In this document: positions 17,037 to 25,081 of the stretch, one piece after another
Numbering within the stretch: position 1 is the stretch's first letter
Layout: each line of letters opens with the position of its first letter
Origin: Bhargavaea changchunensis
Lineage (GTDB): Bacteria; Bacillota; Bacilli; Bacillales_A; Planococcaceae
Assembly: GCF_042665595.1 (NCBI RefSeq)
Contig: NZ_JBHTCT010000035.1
Span: 62,001-126,000 of the forward strand
Length of the DNA: 64,000 bases
Reading direction: 5' to 3'
Notes under the pieces: model-generated
The model's database searches: none
What the model was told of the DNA's origin: nothing
The model's input: the letters and a program-made list of their open reading frames with translations, nothing else
Made by a program: the position numbers and the translations under genes

Positions 17037-19493
17037 GTGGAAGACTATTTAAAAGAATTGCGTGACCGGTTACTTTCGTTCATGCGGGATGACAGCTACA
17101 AACCATTGACCGTACAGGAAATCCAGGAAGAGCTGGAACTGACGGATGCAGGGGAATTCAAGGAACTCGTAAAGGTCCTAGTGGAACTTGAAGAAAAGGG
17201 CGACGTGATCCGATCACGTTCGGACCGCTACGGGGTGCCGGAGCGGATGGACATCATCCGTGGCCGGTTTATCGGACATGCCAAAGGATTCGGCTTTGTC
17301 GTACCGGAAGAAGAGGGCATGGATGATATTTTCATCCCGCCGAATGAGACGAATACTGCGATGAACGGAGATACGGTGCTGGTCAAGATTCTTAAAGAAT
17401 CCGGCGGAGACCGGCAGGAAGGATCCGTCATCCGCATCGCAGAGCGGAAAAACACAAAAGTCGTCGGGACATTCCAGGCGCACCGCGGCTTCGGCTTCGT
17501 CATCGCGGATGACAAGAAGCTGCCGATGGACGTGTTTGTATCCAAGGAAAACACGCTTGGTGCGGTCGATGGTCACAAGGTGGTCGTGGAAATCACCGAA
17601 TGGCCGAGCGAGCGGAAATCCGCTGAAGGTATCGTGGTGCAGGTGCTCGGACACAAAAACGACCCGGGCGTCGACATTCTCTCGATCATCTATAAATATG
17701 GCATTGAGATCGACTTCCCGGACGAAGTCATCGAACATGCAAACCGAGTGCCGGATGAGATCCGCGAGCAGGACCTGTTCAAGCGGCGGGACCTCCGTGG
17801 CGAACAGATCGTCACGATTGACGGCGCAGAAGCGAAGGACCTTGACGATGCCGTCACAGTCACCAAAAACAGCGATGGCACCTATAAGCTCGGTGTCCAC
17901 ATCGCTGATGTCAGCTATTACGTGACGGAGAACTCTGCGATTGACGAGGAGGCCCGTGAACGCGGGACGAGTGTGTATCTGACGGACAGGGTGATCCCGA
18001 TGATCCCTCACCGCCTATCGAACGGTATCTGCTCGCTGAACCCGCATGTCGACCGCCTTACACTCAGCTGTGAGATGATCATCGACAGCAAGGGCAAGGT
18101 CGTGTCCCACGAGATCTTCCAGAGCGTGATCCGGACTGTGGAGCGGATGACCTATCACGATGTCTATAAGATCATCGAAGAAAAGGACGAGGAGCTCCGG
18201 GCGCGCTACGAGCCGCTTGTACCGATGTTTGAACATATGGCTGAACTCGCAGCCATCCTGCGCCAGCGTCGGTTCGACCGCGGAGCAATCGACTTTGATT
18301 TCAAGGAATCGAAGATCATTGTCGACGAAGAAGGCTGGCCGACGGACGTTGTCGTACGGGAACGTACGGTAGCGGAGAAGCTGATCGAAGAGTTCATGCT
18401 TGTCGCGAACGAGACGGTTGCGGAACATTTCCACTGGCTTCGAGTTCCGTTCATCTACAGGATCCACGAAGATCCGAAATCCGAGAAGCTGGAGCGGTTC
18501 TTCGAGTTCATCACGAACTTCGGCTTGCTCGTGCGCGGAACGTCGAACAAAGTGCATCCGAGGGCACTCCAGGAAATTCTTGAATCGATCTCCGGAGAGC
18601 CGGAAGAGCCGGTCGTCTCGACAATGCTCCTGCGTTCGATGCAGCAGGCAAGGTATTCTGAGCTGAGCCTCGGCCACTTCGGACTTTCCAGCGAGTTCTA
18701 CACGCACTTCACTTCGCCGATCCGTCGGTATCCCGACCTTCTCGTTCACCGGCTGATCCGGACATACCTCATCGAAGCAGATACTTCGCCGGCTACCGTC
18801 GCAAAGTGGAAAGGTGAAATCCCTGAAATCGCGGAGCACTCTTCCGACATGGAGCGGCGGGCGGTCGATGCCGAGCGGGACACGGAAGCGCTCAAGAAGG
18901 CCCAGTTCATGGTGGACAAGGTCGGCGAAGAGTTCGAGGGCATTATTTCCTCCGTCACGAACTTTGGCCTGTTTGTTGAACTGGAAAATACGATTGAAGG
19001 ACTTGTCCACGTCTCTTATATGACTGACGACTATTACTGGTTCGATGACCGTAATCTGATGATGGTCGGTGAGCATACTGCCAAGCAGTTCCGGATCGGG
19101 GATAAGGTGAAAGTCCGCGTTATTTCGGTCAAGCCTGAAGAGTCGGCAATCGACTTTGAACTGGCGGATATGGACAGCACGAACGCACCGGTCCGCCGGA
19201 CGCGCAAAGACTCTCCTAAAGTCATCCGGACAAAGGGTGACACGCGAGGCGGAGGCAAAGGCCGCGGTGAAGGCGGACGTGGCGGACGCGACTCCGGAGG
19301 AAACCGGGGCGGAGGCCGTAATGGCGGCGGTCGAGGTGGAAGCGGTGGCGGTCGCGGAAACCGTAGCGGCGGTTCTGGCTCAGGCAGACCATCCGGCCAG
19401 GGCGGTTCCGGAGGCAGGAACCGTTCCGGCGGCGGTGGCGGTAACAGAGGCGGCCGCGGAAACGCACCGCGCGGCGGCAACCGGCAGAAATAA
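17037..19493 (+). CDS. rnr: Ribonuclease R
   Basis: 3'-5' exoribonuclease of the RNB family, about 818 residues, degrading structured RNA and non-stop mRNA. It has an N-terminal winged helix, two cold-shock/OB domains (about 70-215; GFGFVVPEE and RGFGFVIAD), the RNB catalytic domain (about 250-580) with AKDLDDAV, and an S1 domain (about 630-710). The start is GTG at 17037, five bases after AGGAGGG; a TTG at 17007 has no site. The last 85 or so residues are a Gly/Arg/Ser-rich tail that is longer and more repetitive than in B. subtilis, likely an RNA-binding extension. smpB and ssrA follow. Confidence 0.96.
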   Translation: MEDYLKELRDRLLSFMRDDSYKPLTVQEIQEELELTDAGEFKELVKVLVELEEKGDVIRSRSDRYGVPERMDIIRGRFIGHAKGFGFVVPEEEGMDDIFIPPNETNTAMNGDTVLVKILKESGGDRQEGSVIRIAERKNTKVVGTFQAHRGFGFVIADDKKLPMDVFVSKENTLGAVDGHKVVVEITEWPSERKSAEGIVVQVLGHKNDPGVDILSIIYKYGIEIDFPDEVIEHANRVPDEIREQDLFKRRDLRGEQIVTIDGAEAKDLDDAVTVTKNSDGTYKLGVHIADVSYYVTENSAIDEEARERGTSVYLTDRVIPMIPHRLSNGICSLNPHVDRLTLSCEMIIDSKGKVVSHEIFQSVIRTVERMTYHDVYKIIEEKDEELRARYEPLVPMFEHMAELAAILRQRRFDRGAIDFDFKESKIIVDEEGWPTDVVVRERTVAEKLIEEFMLVANETVAEHFHWLRVPFIYRIHEDPKSEKLERFFEFITNFGLLVRGTSNKVHPRALQEILESISGEPEEPVVSTMLLRSMQQARYSELSLGHFGLSSEFYTHFTSPIRRYPDLLVHRLIRTYLIEADTSPATVAKWKGEIPEIAEHSSDMERRAVDAERDTEALKKAQFMVDKVGEEFEGIISSVTNFGLFVELENTIEGLVHVSYMTDDYYWFDDRNLMMVGEHTAKQFRIGDKVKVRVISVKPEESAIDFELADMDSTNAPVRRTRKDSPKVIRTKGDTRGGGKGRGEGGRGGRDSGGNRGGGRNGGGRGGSGGGRGNRSGGSGSGRPSGQGGSGGRNRSGGGGGNRGGRGNAPRGGNRQK

Positions 19494-19570
19494 CACCAGC
19501 CGAAATGAATAAACCATGACACCGGACGGCATCCTGCCGTCCCGTTGTCCGTTATAGAGGGGGGAAACCG

Positions 19571-20041
19571 ATGGCAAAAGGAAATGACAATCGTGTCCTG
19601 GCACAAAACAAAAAAGCCGGGCATGATTATTTTATCGAGGATACTCTTGAAGCGGGGATTGTCCTGCAAGGGACCGAGATCAAGTCCGTCCGGAACGGCA
19701 AGGTCCAGCTGAGGGATGCCTTTATCCGGATCCGGAACAATGAGGCTTGGATCTCGAACATGCATATCAGCCCCTATGAACAGGGGAACCGCTATAACCA
19801 TGATCCGCTGCGGGCGAGAAAGCTGCTCCTTCACAAAAAGCAGATCAGCCAGCTGATCGGCAAGACGAAGGAAGAGGGATTCTCGATCATCCCGCTAAAA
19901 ATGTATGTCAAGAACGGCTATGCAAAAGTCCTGATCGGTGTTGCGAAGGGCAAGAAGAAGTACGACAAGCGGGAAGACCTGAAGAAAAAAGAACACAAGC
20001 GCGAAATGGAGCGGGCATTCAAGGCAAAACAGCAATATTGA
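19571..20041 (+). CDS. smpB: SsrA-binding protein SmpB
   Basis: 156-residue partner of tmRNA. It delivers tmRNA to stalled ribosomes and mimics the codon-anticodon helix. The N-terminal NKKAGHDYFIEDTLEAGIVLQGTEIKS motif and the basic C-terminal tail (KGKKKYDKREDLKKKEHKREMERA) are clear. The start follows GAGGGGGGAAACCG. A hairpin without a T run (GGACGGC/GCCGTCC, 19524-19542) lies between it and rnr. Its last codons and stop are duplicated 35 bases downstream. Confidence 0.97.
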   Translation: MAKGNDNRVLAQNKKAGHDYFIEDTLEAGIVLQGTEIKSVRNGKVQLRDAFIRIRNNEAWISNMHISPYEQGNRYNHDPLRARKLLLHKKQISQLIGKTKEEGFSIIPLKMYVKNGYAKVLIGVAKGKKKYDKREDLKKKEHKREMERAFKAKQQY

Positions 20042-20098
20042 ATGCGCTCCGCCTGCAAGCGGACAAGCAGTACTGAGTGCCCTCCGCTTGCAAGCGGG
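20025..20098 (+). repeat. 35-bp tandem duplication at the smpB 3' end
   Basis: The segment running from the last smpB codons (CAG-CAA-TAT-TGA) through a CTCCGCC-type palindrome is repeated 35 bases on as CAG-TAC-TGA plus CTCCGCTTGCAAGCGG. The second copy contains the perfect 14-bp palindrome CCGCTTGCAAGCGG (20084-20097), which includes the ssrA -35 element. Confidence 0.8.
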
Positions 20099-20116
20099 CC
20101 CGAAATATCCTATAAT
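20088..20116 (+). promoter_or_regulatory. Promoter of ssrA
   Basis: TTGCAA and TATAAT are exactly 17 bases apart. The -35 is in the centre of a 14-bp palindrome. The mature tmRNA begins about 67 bases after the -10. Confidence 0.85.
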
Positions 20117-20182
20117 AAGGTTACAGATTGCCAGTGTAACGAGCTTCAGTAATCCTATTCAGGATTTCCAATCTTCCCAAAC

Positions 20183-20537
20183 GGGGACGTTTTGGATTCG
20201 ACAGGGATGGTCTGAGCTCCGGTTGCGCGTCGGAGGGTCGGCTCCGTATCAACGACATTTAACAACAACTGGCAAAACTAACAACAACCTCGCTTTCGCA
20301 GCGTAAGCTGCTGAAACGGTCCTTCGGTTCCATCGCCCATGTGGCATCGCGGGACTCACTTATCAGTGGGATACGACGTCTGTCTGCCGCCTGAGGCTGA
20401 CGTAAGAGATTTACAGGATAGCGCGCAGGACGCCTGCTGACCGGCAAAATGCCGCGCGAACTTCAATAGATCAGATACACGCGTAGAAGCCGGAGTATTG
20501 GAGTCTCTGGACGCGGGTTCGAATCCCGCCGTCTCCA
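20183..20537 (+). ncRNA. ssrA: Transfer-messenger RNA (tmRNA, SsrA)
   Basis: The 5' end GGGGACGTTTTGGATTCGAC and the 3' end (T arm GGTTCGAATCC, then CGTCTCC pairing with GGGGACG) form the tRNA-like domain. The discriminator is A and CCA is not encoded. The tag reading frame at 20271-20306 encodes GKTNNNLAFAA and a TAA stop. The full tag would be (A)GKTNNNLAFAA, shorter than the B. subtilis tag and ending in AFAA rather than ALAA. Pseudoknot-like stems lie downstream. Working with SmpB and RNase R, it frees stalled ribosomes. Confidence 0.96.
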
Positions 20538-20563
20538 TAATTATGGTGACATCATAACGATTC

Positions 20564-20593
20564 AAGCCCCCTCATCTGTTGAGGGGGCTTTTT
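20564..20593 (+). terminator. Terminator after ssrA
   Basis: AAGCCCCCTCA/TGAGGGGGCTT stem with a 5-base loop, followed by T residues. Confidence 0.92.
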
Positions 20594-20611
20594 CATGCAT
20601 GCCTGATCCGC

Positions 20612-21007
20612 TCAGCGGCAGGAGAATGAACGGATTTCGTCCAGGTCGATGCCGAAATACTCCCAGCGGCCCTGCCGTGATCTCCACCGGTAACCGGCAA
20701 CCGAGCGCCGGCCGACAAAGGTCGGATAGAACCAGAAACGCTGGCCATTAGTGAGGCGTACCTGGGTCACGCGGTTGAGGCATCTGCGGATAGCACCAGG
20801 GTCCACTGCGTGCGGCATGATAGGAGGCTGTCCGGGCGGTCCGGGTTGTCCCGGCCTGCCTGGTTGTCCAGGTCTGCCTGGTCTTCCTGGCTGACCCGGG
20901 AACCCAGGCATCCCCGGGAACCCCGGTCCGCCGCGTCCTCCATCATCCCACGGCAGCCAATCCATCGGAGACTCCCACATGTCTCCTCCTCCGGGTCTGT
21001 TAACCAT
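20612..21007 (-). CDS. Small collagen-like repeat protein
   Basis: 131-residue protein on the minus strand starting at the ATG at 21007 after GGAAGGAG. Residues 25-58 or so are collagen-like G-X-Y triplets rich in proline (GFPGMPGFPGQPG, then GRPG/GQPG units). The C-terminal part (CLNRVTQVRLTNGQRFWFYP, FVGRRSVAGYRW, YFGIDLDEIRSFSC) forms a compact conserved-looking domain with two cysteines. Similar Gly/Pro-rich proteins with an FWFYP...VGRRSV...GIDL ending occur in Bacillus, some annotated as transporters without support. There is no signal peptide or membrane segment. A surface or coat role is possible but unproven. Confidence 0.75.
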   Translation of the reverse strand: MVNRPGGGDMWESPMDWLPWDDGGRGGPGFPGMPGFPGQPGRPGRPGQPGRPGQPGPPGQPPIMPHAVDPGAIRRCLNRVTQVRLTNGQRFWFYPTFVGRRSVAGYRWRSRQGRWEYFGIDLDEIRSFSCR

Positions 21008-21109
21008 GATTTCACTCCTTCCGGCAATCTTCCGTATTCTATGCAGGAACCGGGTAATGGACCGGGCGCCGGAAAGGTGAGCAAGGGTCTTTCGCCGGTG
21101 CACAGGAAA

Positions 21110-21140
21110 ATCCGGCTCCTTTGAAAGTAAGGAGCCGGAT
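21110..21140 (-). terminator. Terminator of the YrhK-like gene
   Basis: A 12-bp stem (ATCCGGCTCCTT/AAGGAGCCGGAT) with a 7-base loop. Read on the minus strand it is followed by TTTT. Confidence 0.8.
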
Positions 21141-21200
21141 GATTCGGTTGTGGAGTTGATGTGCATGTCGGTCAAAATGGCCTATTGAGGTGGTGCGGGC

Positions 21201-21488
21201 TTATGATTCATCCGTAGACGATGATGTCTGTTTTCCGATCGAGACGGCGTGCAGCATCTTCAGGACGGGCTTGATCAGCAGAAGGACGCTGCCGATCAGG
21301 AAAAGAACGGTTCCGGCATCCATTGCACTTTTAAAAAAGAAACAGATGCTCCCGATAATAAACAGAAGGCCAGTGAGAATTTCATTGGCCAGGGAGATGA
21401 TCCGACAGTTTTTGTTAAAGAAAATTGCATACTTGCTCATTGGCAAGTCGAGTTCCTCATACTTGTCTAGATTCTTAAGAAACGGCAA
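21201..21488 (-). CDS. YrhK-like membrane protein
   Basis: About 95 residues with two membrane segments (NEILTGLLFIIGSICFFF and AGTVLFLIGSVLLLIKPVLKM) separated by a short loop, the layout of the YrhK-like family. The function is unknown. I choose the TTG at 21488 because AGGAGG lies six bases upstream of it; an in-frame ATG at 21530 would add 14 residues but has only a badly spaced GAGGG. The gene has its own terminator downstream. Confidence 0.7.
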   Translation of the reverse strand: MPFLKNLDKYEELDLPMSKYAIFFNKNCRIISLANEILTGLLFIIGSICFFFKSAMDAGTVLFLIGSVLLLIKPVLKMLHAVSIGKQTSSSTDES

Positions 21489-21607
21489 AAAAAACCTCCT
21501 TTTGCCCGGTTGCCCCTCTTGTTGTCCCATACCCTCAAAAGATTCTTTGAAACGGTGTCCGGCTTGCAGCCCGTTAATGGCTTATACCAGCGGGCAATCC
21601 AAGCAAA

Positions 21608-21641
21608 AACAGGTCCATCCCATTATCGGGATGGACCTGTT
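21608..21641 (-). terminator. Terminator of the BCCT transporter gene
   Basis: Perfect 14-bp stem (AACAGGTCCATCCC/GGGATGGACCTGTT) with a 6-base loop; the minus strand then reads TTTT. Confidence 0.92.
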
Positions 21642-21648
21642 GGCGGAT

Positions 21649-23163
21649 TTAAGGTCGAGGTTTTTTCCATTCCTCTGATTTAAGGAGCCGCTTATGATCG
21701 CTCTGCATCGCCTTGATCAGGGACACCATCATGAGCATCATGATAACTGAGAACGGCAATGCCGCGATGATCAGCGAGTTCTGCAAAGCAGTCAGGCCAT
21801 TTGCATACAGCAGGATGACCGCGATTGTAGCCTGCAGGGCGCCCCAAGTCAACTTCACTGCGTTCGGTGGTGTCAGCGAACCGTAGGTCGTCTGCATACC
21901 CAGAACGAATGTGGCCGAGTCGGCCGAAGTGATAAAGAAGATGGCGACCAGCAGGATGGCAACTATGGACAGGATCCAGAACATCGGCAGCTGTTCAAAT
22001 ACCCCGAACAGCGTTTCTTCCGTGAGAAGGCCTGTCAGGTCTGTGCCTGAGCTCTGGACATCCATTGCCGTCACACCGAACACCGAGAACCAGAAAAAGC
22101 TCACAATGGCAGGGAGGAGCAGTACGCCCGTAAGAAATTCCCTGATGGTGCGGCCACGGGATACCCGGGCGATGAAGATGCCGACAAACGGCGACCAGGA
22201 AATCCACCATGCCCAATAGAAGATGGTCCATCCGTCAATCCATTCACGTGCATCCGAATTAAGCGGAGCGGAGCGGAAGCTCATTCTTGGCAGGTTCTGA
22301 AGATATGACCCGATCGTATCGGTAAACGTGTTCATGATCAGCAGTGTCGGACCGACCGTGAGAACAAGGATCAGGAGAATCACTGCCAGAACCATGTTCG
22401 TATTGGACAGGATTTTGATGCCTTTGCTGAGTCCTGACCAGGCGGAAATGGAAAACAGGATGGTGACGACGATAATGATGATCGTCTGTACACCGAGACT
22501 TACCGGAATGCCCCACAGATAAGACAGGCCTCCGTTTATCTGGATGGCTCCAAAGCCGAGCGTCGTGGCTACGCCGAAAACAGTAGCGAACACCGCCAGG
22601 ACATCGATCAGTTTCCCGAGTGGACCATTCATTCTCTCTTCACCGAAAATGGGTCGCAGCGTGGAAGAAATCAGGCCGGGATAGCCGCGGCGGAACTGGA
22701 AATAGGCCAGTGCCAGCGCGACCACGCCGTAGACCGCCCATGCGTGGATTCCCCAATGGAAGAAGGTGTAGCGCATCGATTCAATAAAAGCTTCGCGTGT
22801 CCCCGGTTCTTCCGTGGCGGGATCGATGGCAAAGTGGGATAGCGGTTCTGCTGCTCCCCAGAAAACAAGGCCGATTCCCATGCCGGCAGAGAAAAGCATG
22901 GCAAACCAGCTGATTGTTGAAAATTCCGGGCGATCTTCTGGCTTGCCCAGCCGCATCTTGCCCAGCGGACTGACGATCATGGCGAGGCAGAAGATGACAA
23001 TCACTGTCACGATCAGAAGATAATACCACCCGAATGAGGATGTGATAAATGCAGTCATGGAACTGGTTACCTGCTCGAAACTATCCGGAGCAAATGTACC
23101 GTATCCAACTGCGAGGATCACAAGAGCAACTGCGATCCAAAAAACACTGGAAACTTTCTTCAT
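21649..23163 (-). CDS. BCCT family betaine/carnitine/choline transporter (OpuD-like)
   Basis: 504-residue secondary transporter with twelve predicted membrane helices, importing quaternary ammonium osmolytes such as glycine betaine. Family motifs include FSAGMGIGLVFWGAAEPLSHF, FHWGIHAWAVYGVVALALAY, and TIFYWAWWISWSPFVGIFIARVSRGRTIREF. The last contains the aromatic box region (FYWAWWISWSPFVG). The start is the ATG at 23163 after GGAGGG. It has its own terminator and a 5' leader with two strong hairpins, so regulation at the RNA level is possible. Confidence 0.93.
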   Translation of the reverse strand: MKKVSSVFWIAVALVILAVGYGTFAPDSFEQVTSSMTAFITSSFGWYYLLIVTVIVIFCLAMIVSPLGKMRLGKPEDRPEFSTISWFAMLFSAGMGIGLVFWGAAEPLSHFAIDPATEEPGTREAFIESMRYTFFHWGIHAWAVYGVVALALAYFQFRRGYPGLISSTLRPIFGEERMNGPLGKLIDVLAVFATVFGVATTLGFGAIQINGGLSYLWGIPVSLGVQTIIIIVVTILFSISAWSGLSKGIKILSNTNMVLAVILLILVLTVGPTLLIMNTFTDTIGSYLQNLPRMSFRSAPLNSDAREWIDGWTIFYWAWWISWSPFVGIFIARVSRGRTIREFLTGVLLLPAIVSFFWFSVFGVTAMDVQSSGTDLTGLLTEETLFGVFEQLPMFWILSIVAILLVAIFFITSADSATFVLGMQTTYGSLTPPNAVKLTWGALQATIAVILLYANGLTALQNSLIIAALPFSVIMMLMMVSLIKAMQSDHKRLLKSEEWKKPRP

Positions 23164-23203
23164 ATAATCCCTCCAATATGTTCGATTTTCGGGAACGTGC
23201 ACA

Positions 23204-23238
23204 CAGTGACCGACCTTAACGCAAAATTCCGGTCACTG
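23204..23238 (-). other. Leader hairpin 1 of the BCCT gene
   Basis: Perfect 9-bp inverted repeat CAGTGACCG/CGGTCACTG with a 17-base loop. It lies directly next to a second hairpin and upstream of the ribosome binding site. A TTGACA is present on the minus strand at 23235-23240, but no good -10 follows it. Confidence 0.6.
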
Positions 23239-23242
23239 TCAA

Positions 23243-23277
23243 GGATGCGGCTTGCCTGACATTGGCCAGCCGCATCC
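23243..23277 (-). other. Leader hairpin 2 of the BCCT gene
   Basis: Perfect 10-bp inverted repeat GGATGCGGCT/AGCCGCATCC with a 15-base loop and no T run, so it is not a plain terminator. Together with hairpin 1 it fills the centre of the 355-base gap between this gene and hutH. Confidence 0.65.
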
Positions 23278-23454
23278 ATATCGTCATTTTGCACTTCCGG
23301 ACACCGGATAAAACCGGGATGCAGAATGATTGCCTGCTTCCGGCAAAATCGTTCCGTTTCTTTAATCATCAATTTCCAATACCCCAAATGGGCACATTGA
23401 AACGCCGGCTTCCTTTCGTCGGGTAAACGGCTGGCTTATTAATTGGGCAGGAAA

Positions 23455-23483
23455 TTGTCGGTGATCGGAGAAAGCGTTATCAT
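23455..23483 (+). promoter_or_regulatory. Probable promoter of hutH
   Basis: TTGTCG and TATCAT with a 17-base spacer, ending 35 bases before the hutH start. Confidence 0.5.
23469..23482 (+). promoter_or_regulatory. CcpA-type cre site overlapping the hutH -10
   Basis: AGAAAGCGTTATCA agrees with the cre consensus TGWAARCGYTWNCW at 13 of 14 positions and covers the putative -10. Carbon catabolite repression of histidine use is known in B. subtilis. Confidence 0.6.
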
Positions 23484-23518
23484 TTTTCGATAAGATAAAA
23501 GAAGAAGGGGTTGAGGCG

Positions 23519-25066
23519 ATGATTACACTGACCGGGAGCGGGCTGACCCTCAGGCAACTTAAGCAGATTGTCGTCGGCAGGGAGCAGGTGACTCTTTGCT
23601 CTGAAGCGATGAAAAAAGTAAGTCGCAGCAGGGATGCCGTTGAGCGCCTCATCGCAGATGGACGGACCGCCTATGGCATCAATACTGGATTTGGCAAATT
23701 CAGTGATGTCAAGATAAACGCAGAGGATACGGAGGCACTCCAACTTCATCTTATCCGGTCCCACGCGTGCGGACTCGGGGAGCCGTTTCCCGAGGAAGTG
23801 TCCCGGGCGATGGCTGTTCTCCGCCTGAATGCACTTCTGAAAGGGCACTCCGGCATCAGGACTGTTGTGCTCGAGCGGCTGCGTGATATGGTGAACCTTG
23901 GAATCACGCCGATTATTCCGAGCCAGGGCTCGCTTGGCGCATCAGGCGATCTGGCTCCGCTTGCTCATCTCGCACTTGTGCTGATCGGGGAAGGGGAAGC
24001 CGTACTGGAGGGGATCGCAATGCCTGCAGGGCAGGCATGGGAGCGGTTGGGCATCCGGCCAGTCCGCCTCCGTGCGAAGGAAGGGCTTGCTCTCATTAAC
24101 GGAACCCAGGCGATGACAGCCTGCGGGGCACTTGCTTTTCTGGAAGCCGAACAGCTTGCCCTGCAATCAGAATGGATTGCGGGGATGACCATAGAGGCGC
24201 TCACGGGGATCACGGATGCTTTCCATCCGGCCGTCCATGCGGCAAGAGGTTATCCGGAACAATCGGCGGTGGCAGAACGGATGAGAAATTGGCTTGACGG
24301 AAGCCGGCTGACAACACGCCAGGGGGAGCAGCGGGTCCAGGATGCCTATTCGATCCGTTGCATCCCGCAAGTGCACGGAGCGACCTGGCAGGTTTTGGGC
24401 TACGTCAGGGAAAAGCTTGAAATCGAATTTAACGCTGCGACCGACAATCCGCTTATTTTTGACGAAGGAGAGACCGTCATCTCGGGCGGGAATTTCCATG
24501 GGCAGCCGGTGGCATTTGCACTGGATTTTCTGAAGATCGGCATGTCTGAGCTTGCCAATATTTCGGAGAGACGGACCGAACGGCTCGTCAATCCTCAGTT
24601 GAATATGGGCTTGCCGCCGTTTCTCAGCCCGGAACCCGGACTGCAGTCGGGTGCCATGATCCTGCAGTACGCTGCGGCAAGTATCGTTTCAGAGAACAAG
24701 ACATTGGCCCACCCGGCTTCTGTCGATTCCATACCGTCTTCGGCCAATCAGGAGGACCATGTCAGTATGGGAACAATAGCTGCGAGGCATGCAGCCAGGA
24801 TCGTCGGTAACGTGAGGCGGGTACTGGCCGTCGAAGCATTTTGCGCGTTTCAGGCTTGCGCCATACGCGGGGAGGAGAAGATGTCTCCTGCCCTCCGGAG
24901 TAAGTGGGACAGCCTCTCCAAAACCATTCCGATATTAACAAAAGATCGGATATTCAGTTTGGACATCGCCAAAGTCGAGCGGCTGCTTGATGAGGAAGCC
25001 AGAAAATCCGGCCTTCATTCCGACACAGCGGACGGCTCCTGCGGTATGATGGAAGGAACGCAATGA
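23519..25066 (+). CDS. hutH: Histidine ammonia-lyase
   Basis: 515-residue enzyme that deaminates L-histidine to trans-urocanate, the first step of histidine catabolism. The MIO cofactor-forming Ala-Ser-Gly is at residues 141-143 (GSLGASGDLAPLAH). The catalytic tyrosine is in AYGINTGFGK near residue 52, and NGTQAMTACGALA and DNPLIFDEG are present. No hutU, hutI, hutG or hutP lies nearby, so it is a lone first-step gene here and the rest of the pathway must be elsewhere or absent. Confidence 0.95.
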   Translation: MITLTGSGLTLRQLKQIVVGREQVTLCSEAMKKVSRSRDAVERLIADGRTAYGINTGFGKFSDVKINAEDTEALQLHLIRSHACGLGEPFPEEVSRAMAVLRLNALLKGHSGIRTVVLERLRDMVNLGITPIIPSQGSLGASGDLAPLAHLALVLIGEGEAVLEGIAMPAGQAWERLGIRPVRLRAKEGLALINGTQAMTACGALAFLEAEQLALQSEWIAGMTIEALTGITDAFHPAVHAARGYPEQSAVAERMRNWLDGSRLTTRQGEQRVQDAYSIRCIPQVHGATWQVLGYVREKLEIEFNAATDNPLIFDEGETVISGGNFHGQPVAFALDFLKIGMSELANISERRTERLVNPQLNMGLPPFLSPEPGLQSGAMILQYAAASIVSENKTLAHPASVDSIPSSANQEDHVSMGTIAARHAARIVGNVRRVLAVEAFCAFQACAIRGEEKMSPALRSKWDSLSKTIPILTKDRIFSLDIAKVERLLDEEARKSGLHSDTADGSCGMMEGTQ

Positions 25067-25081
25067 GGAAAAGGTGATCGC

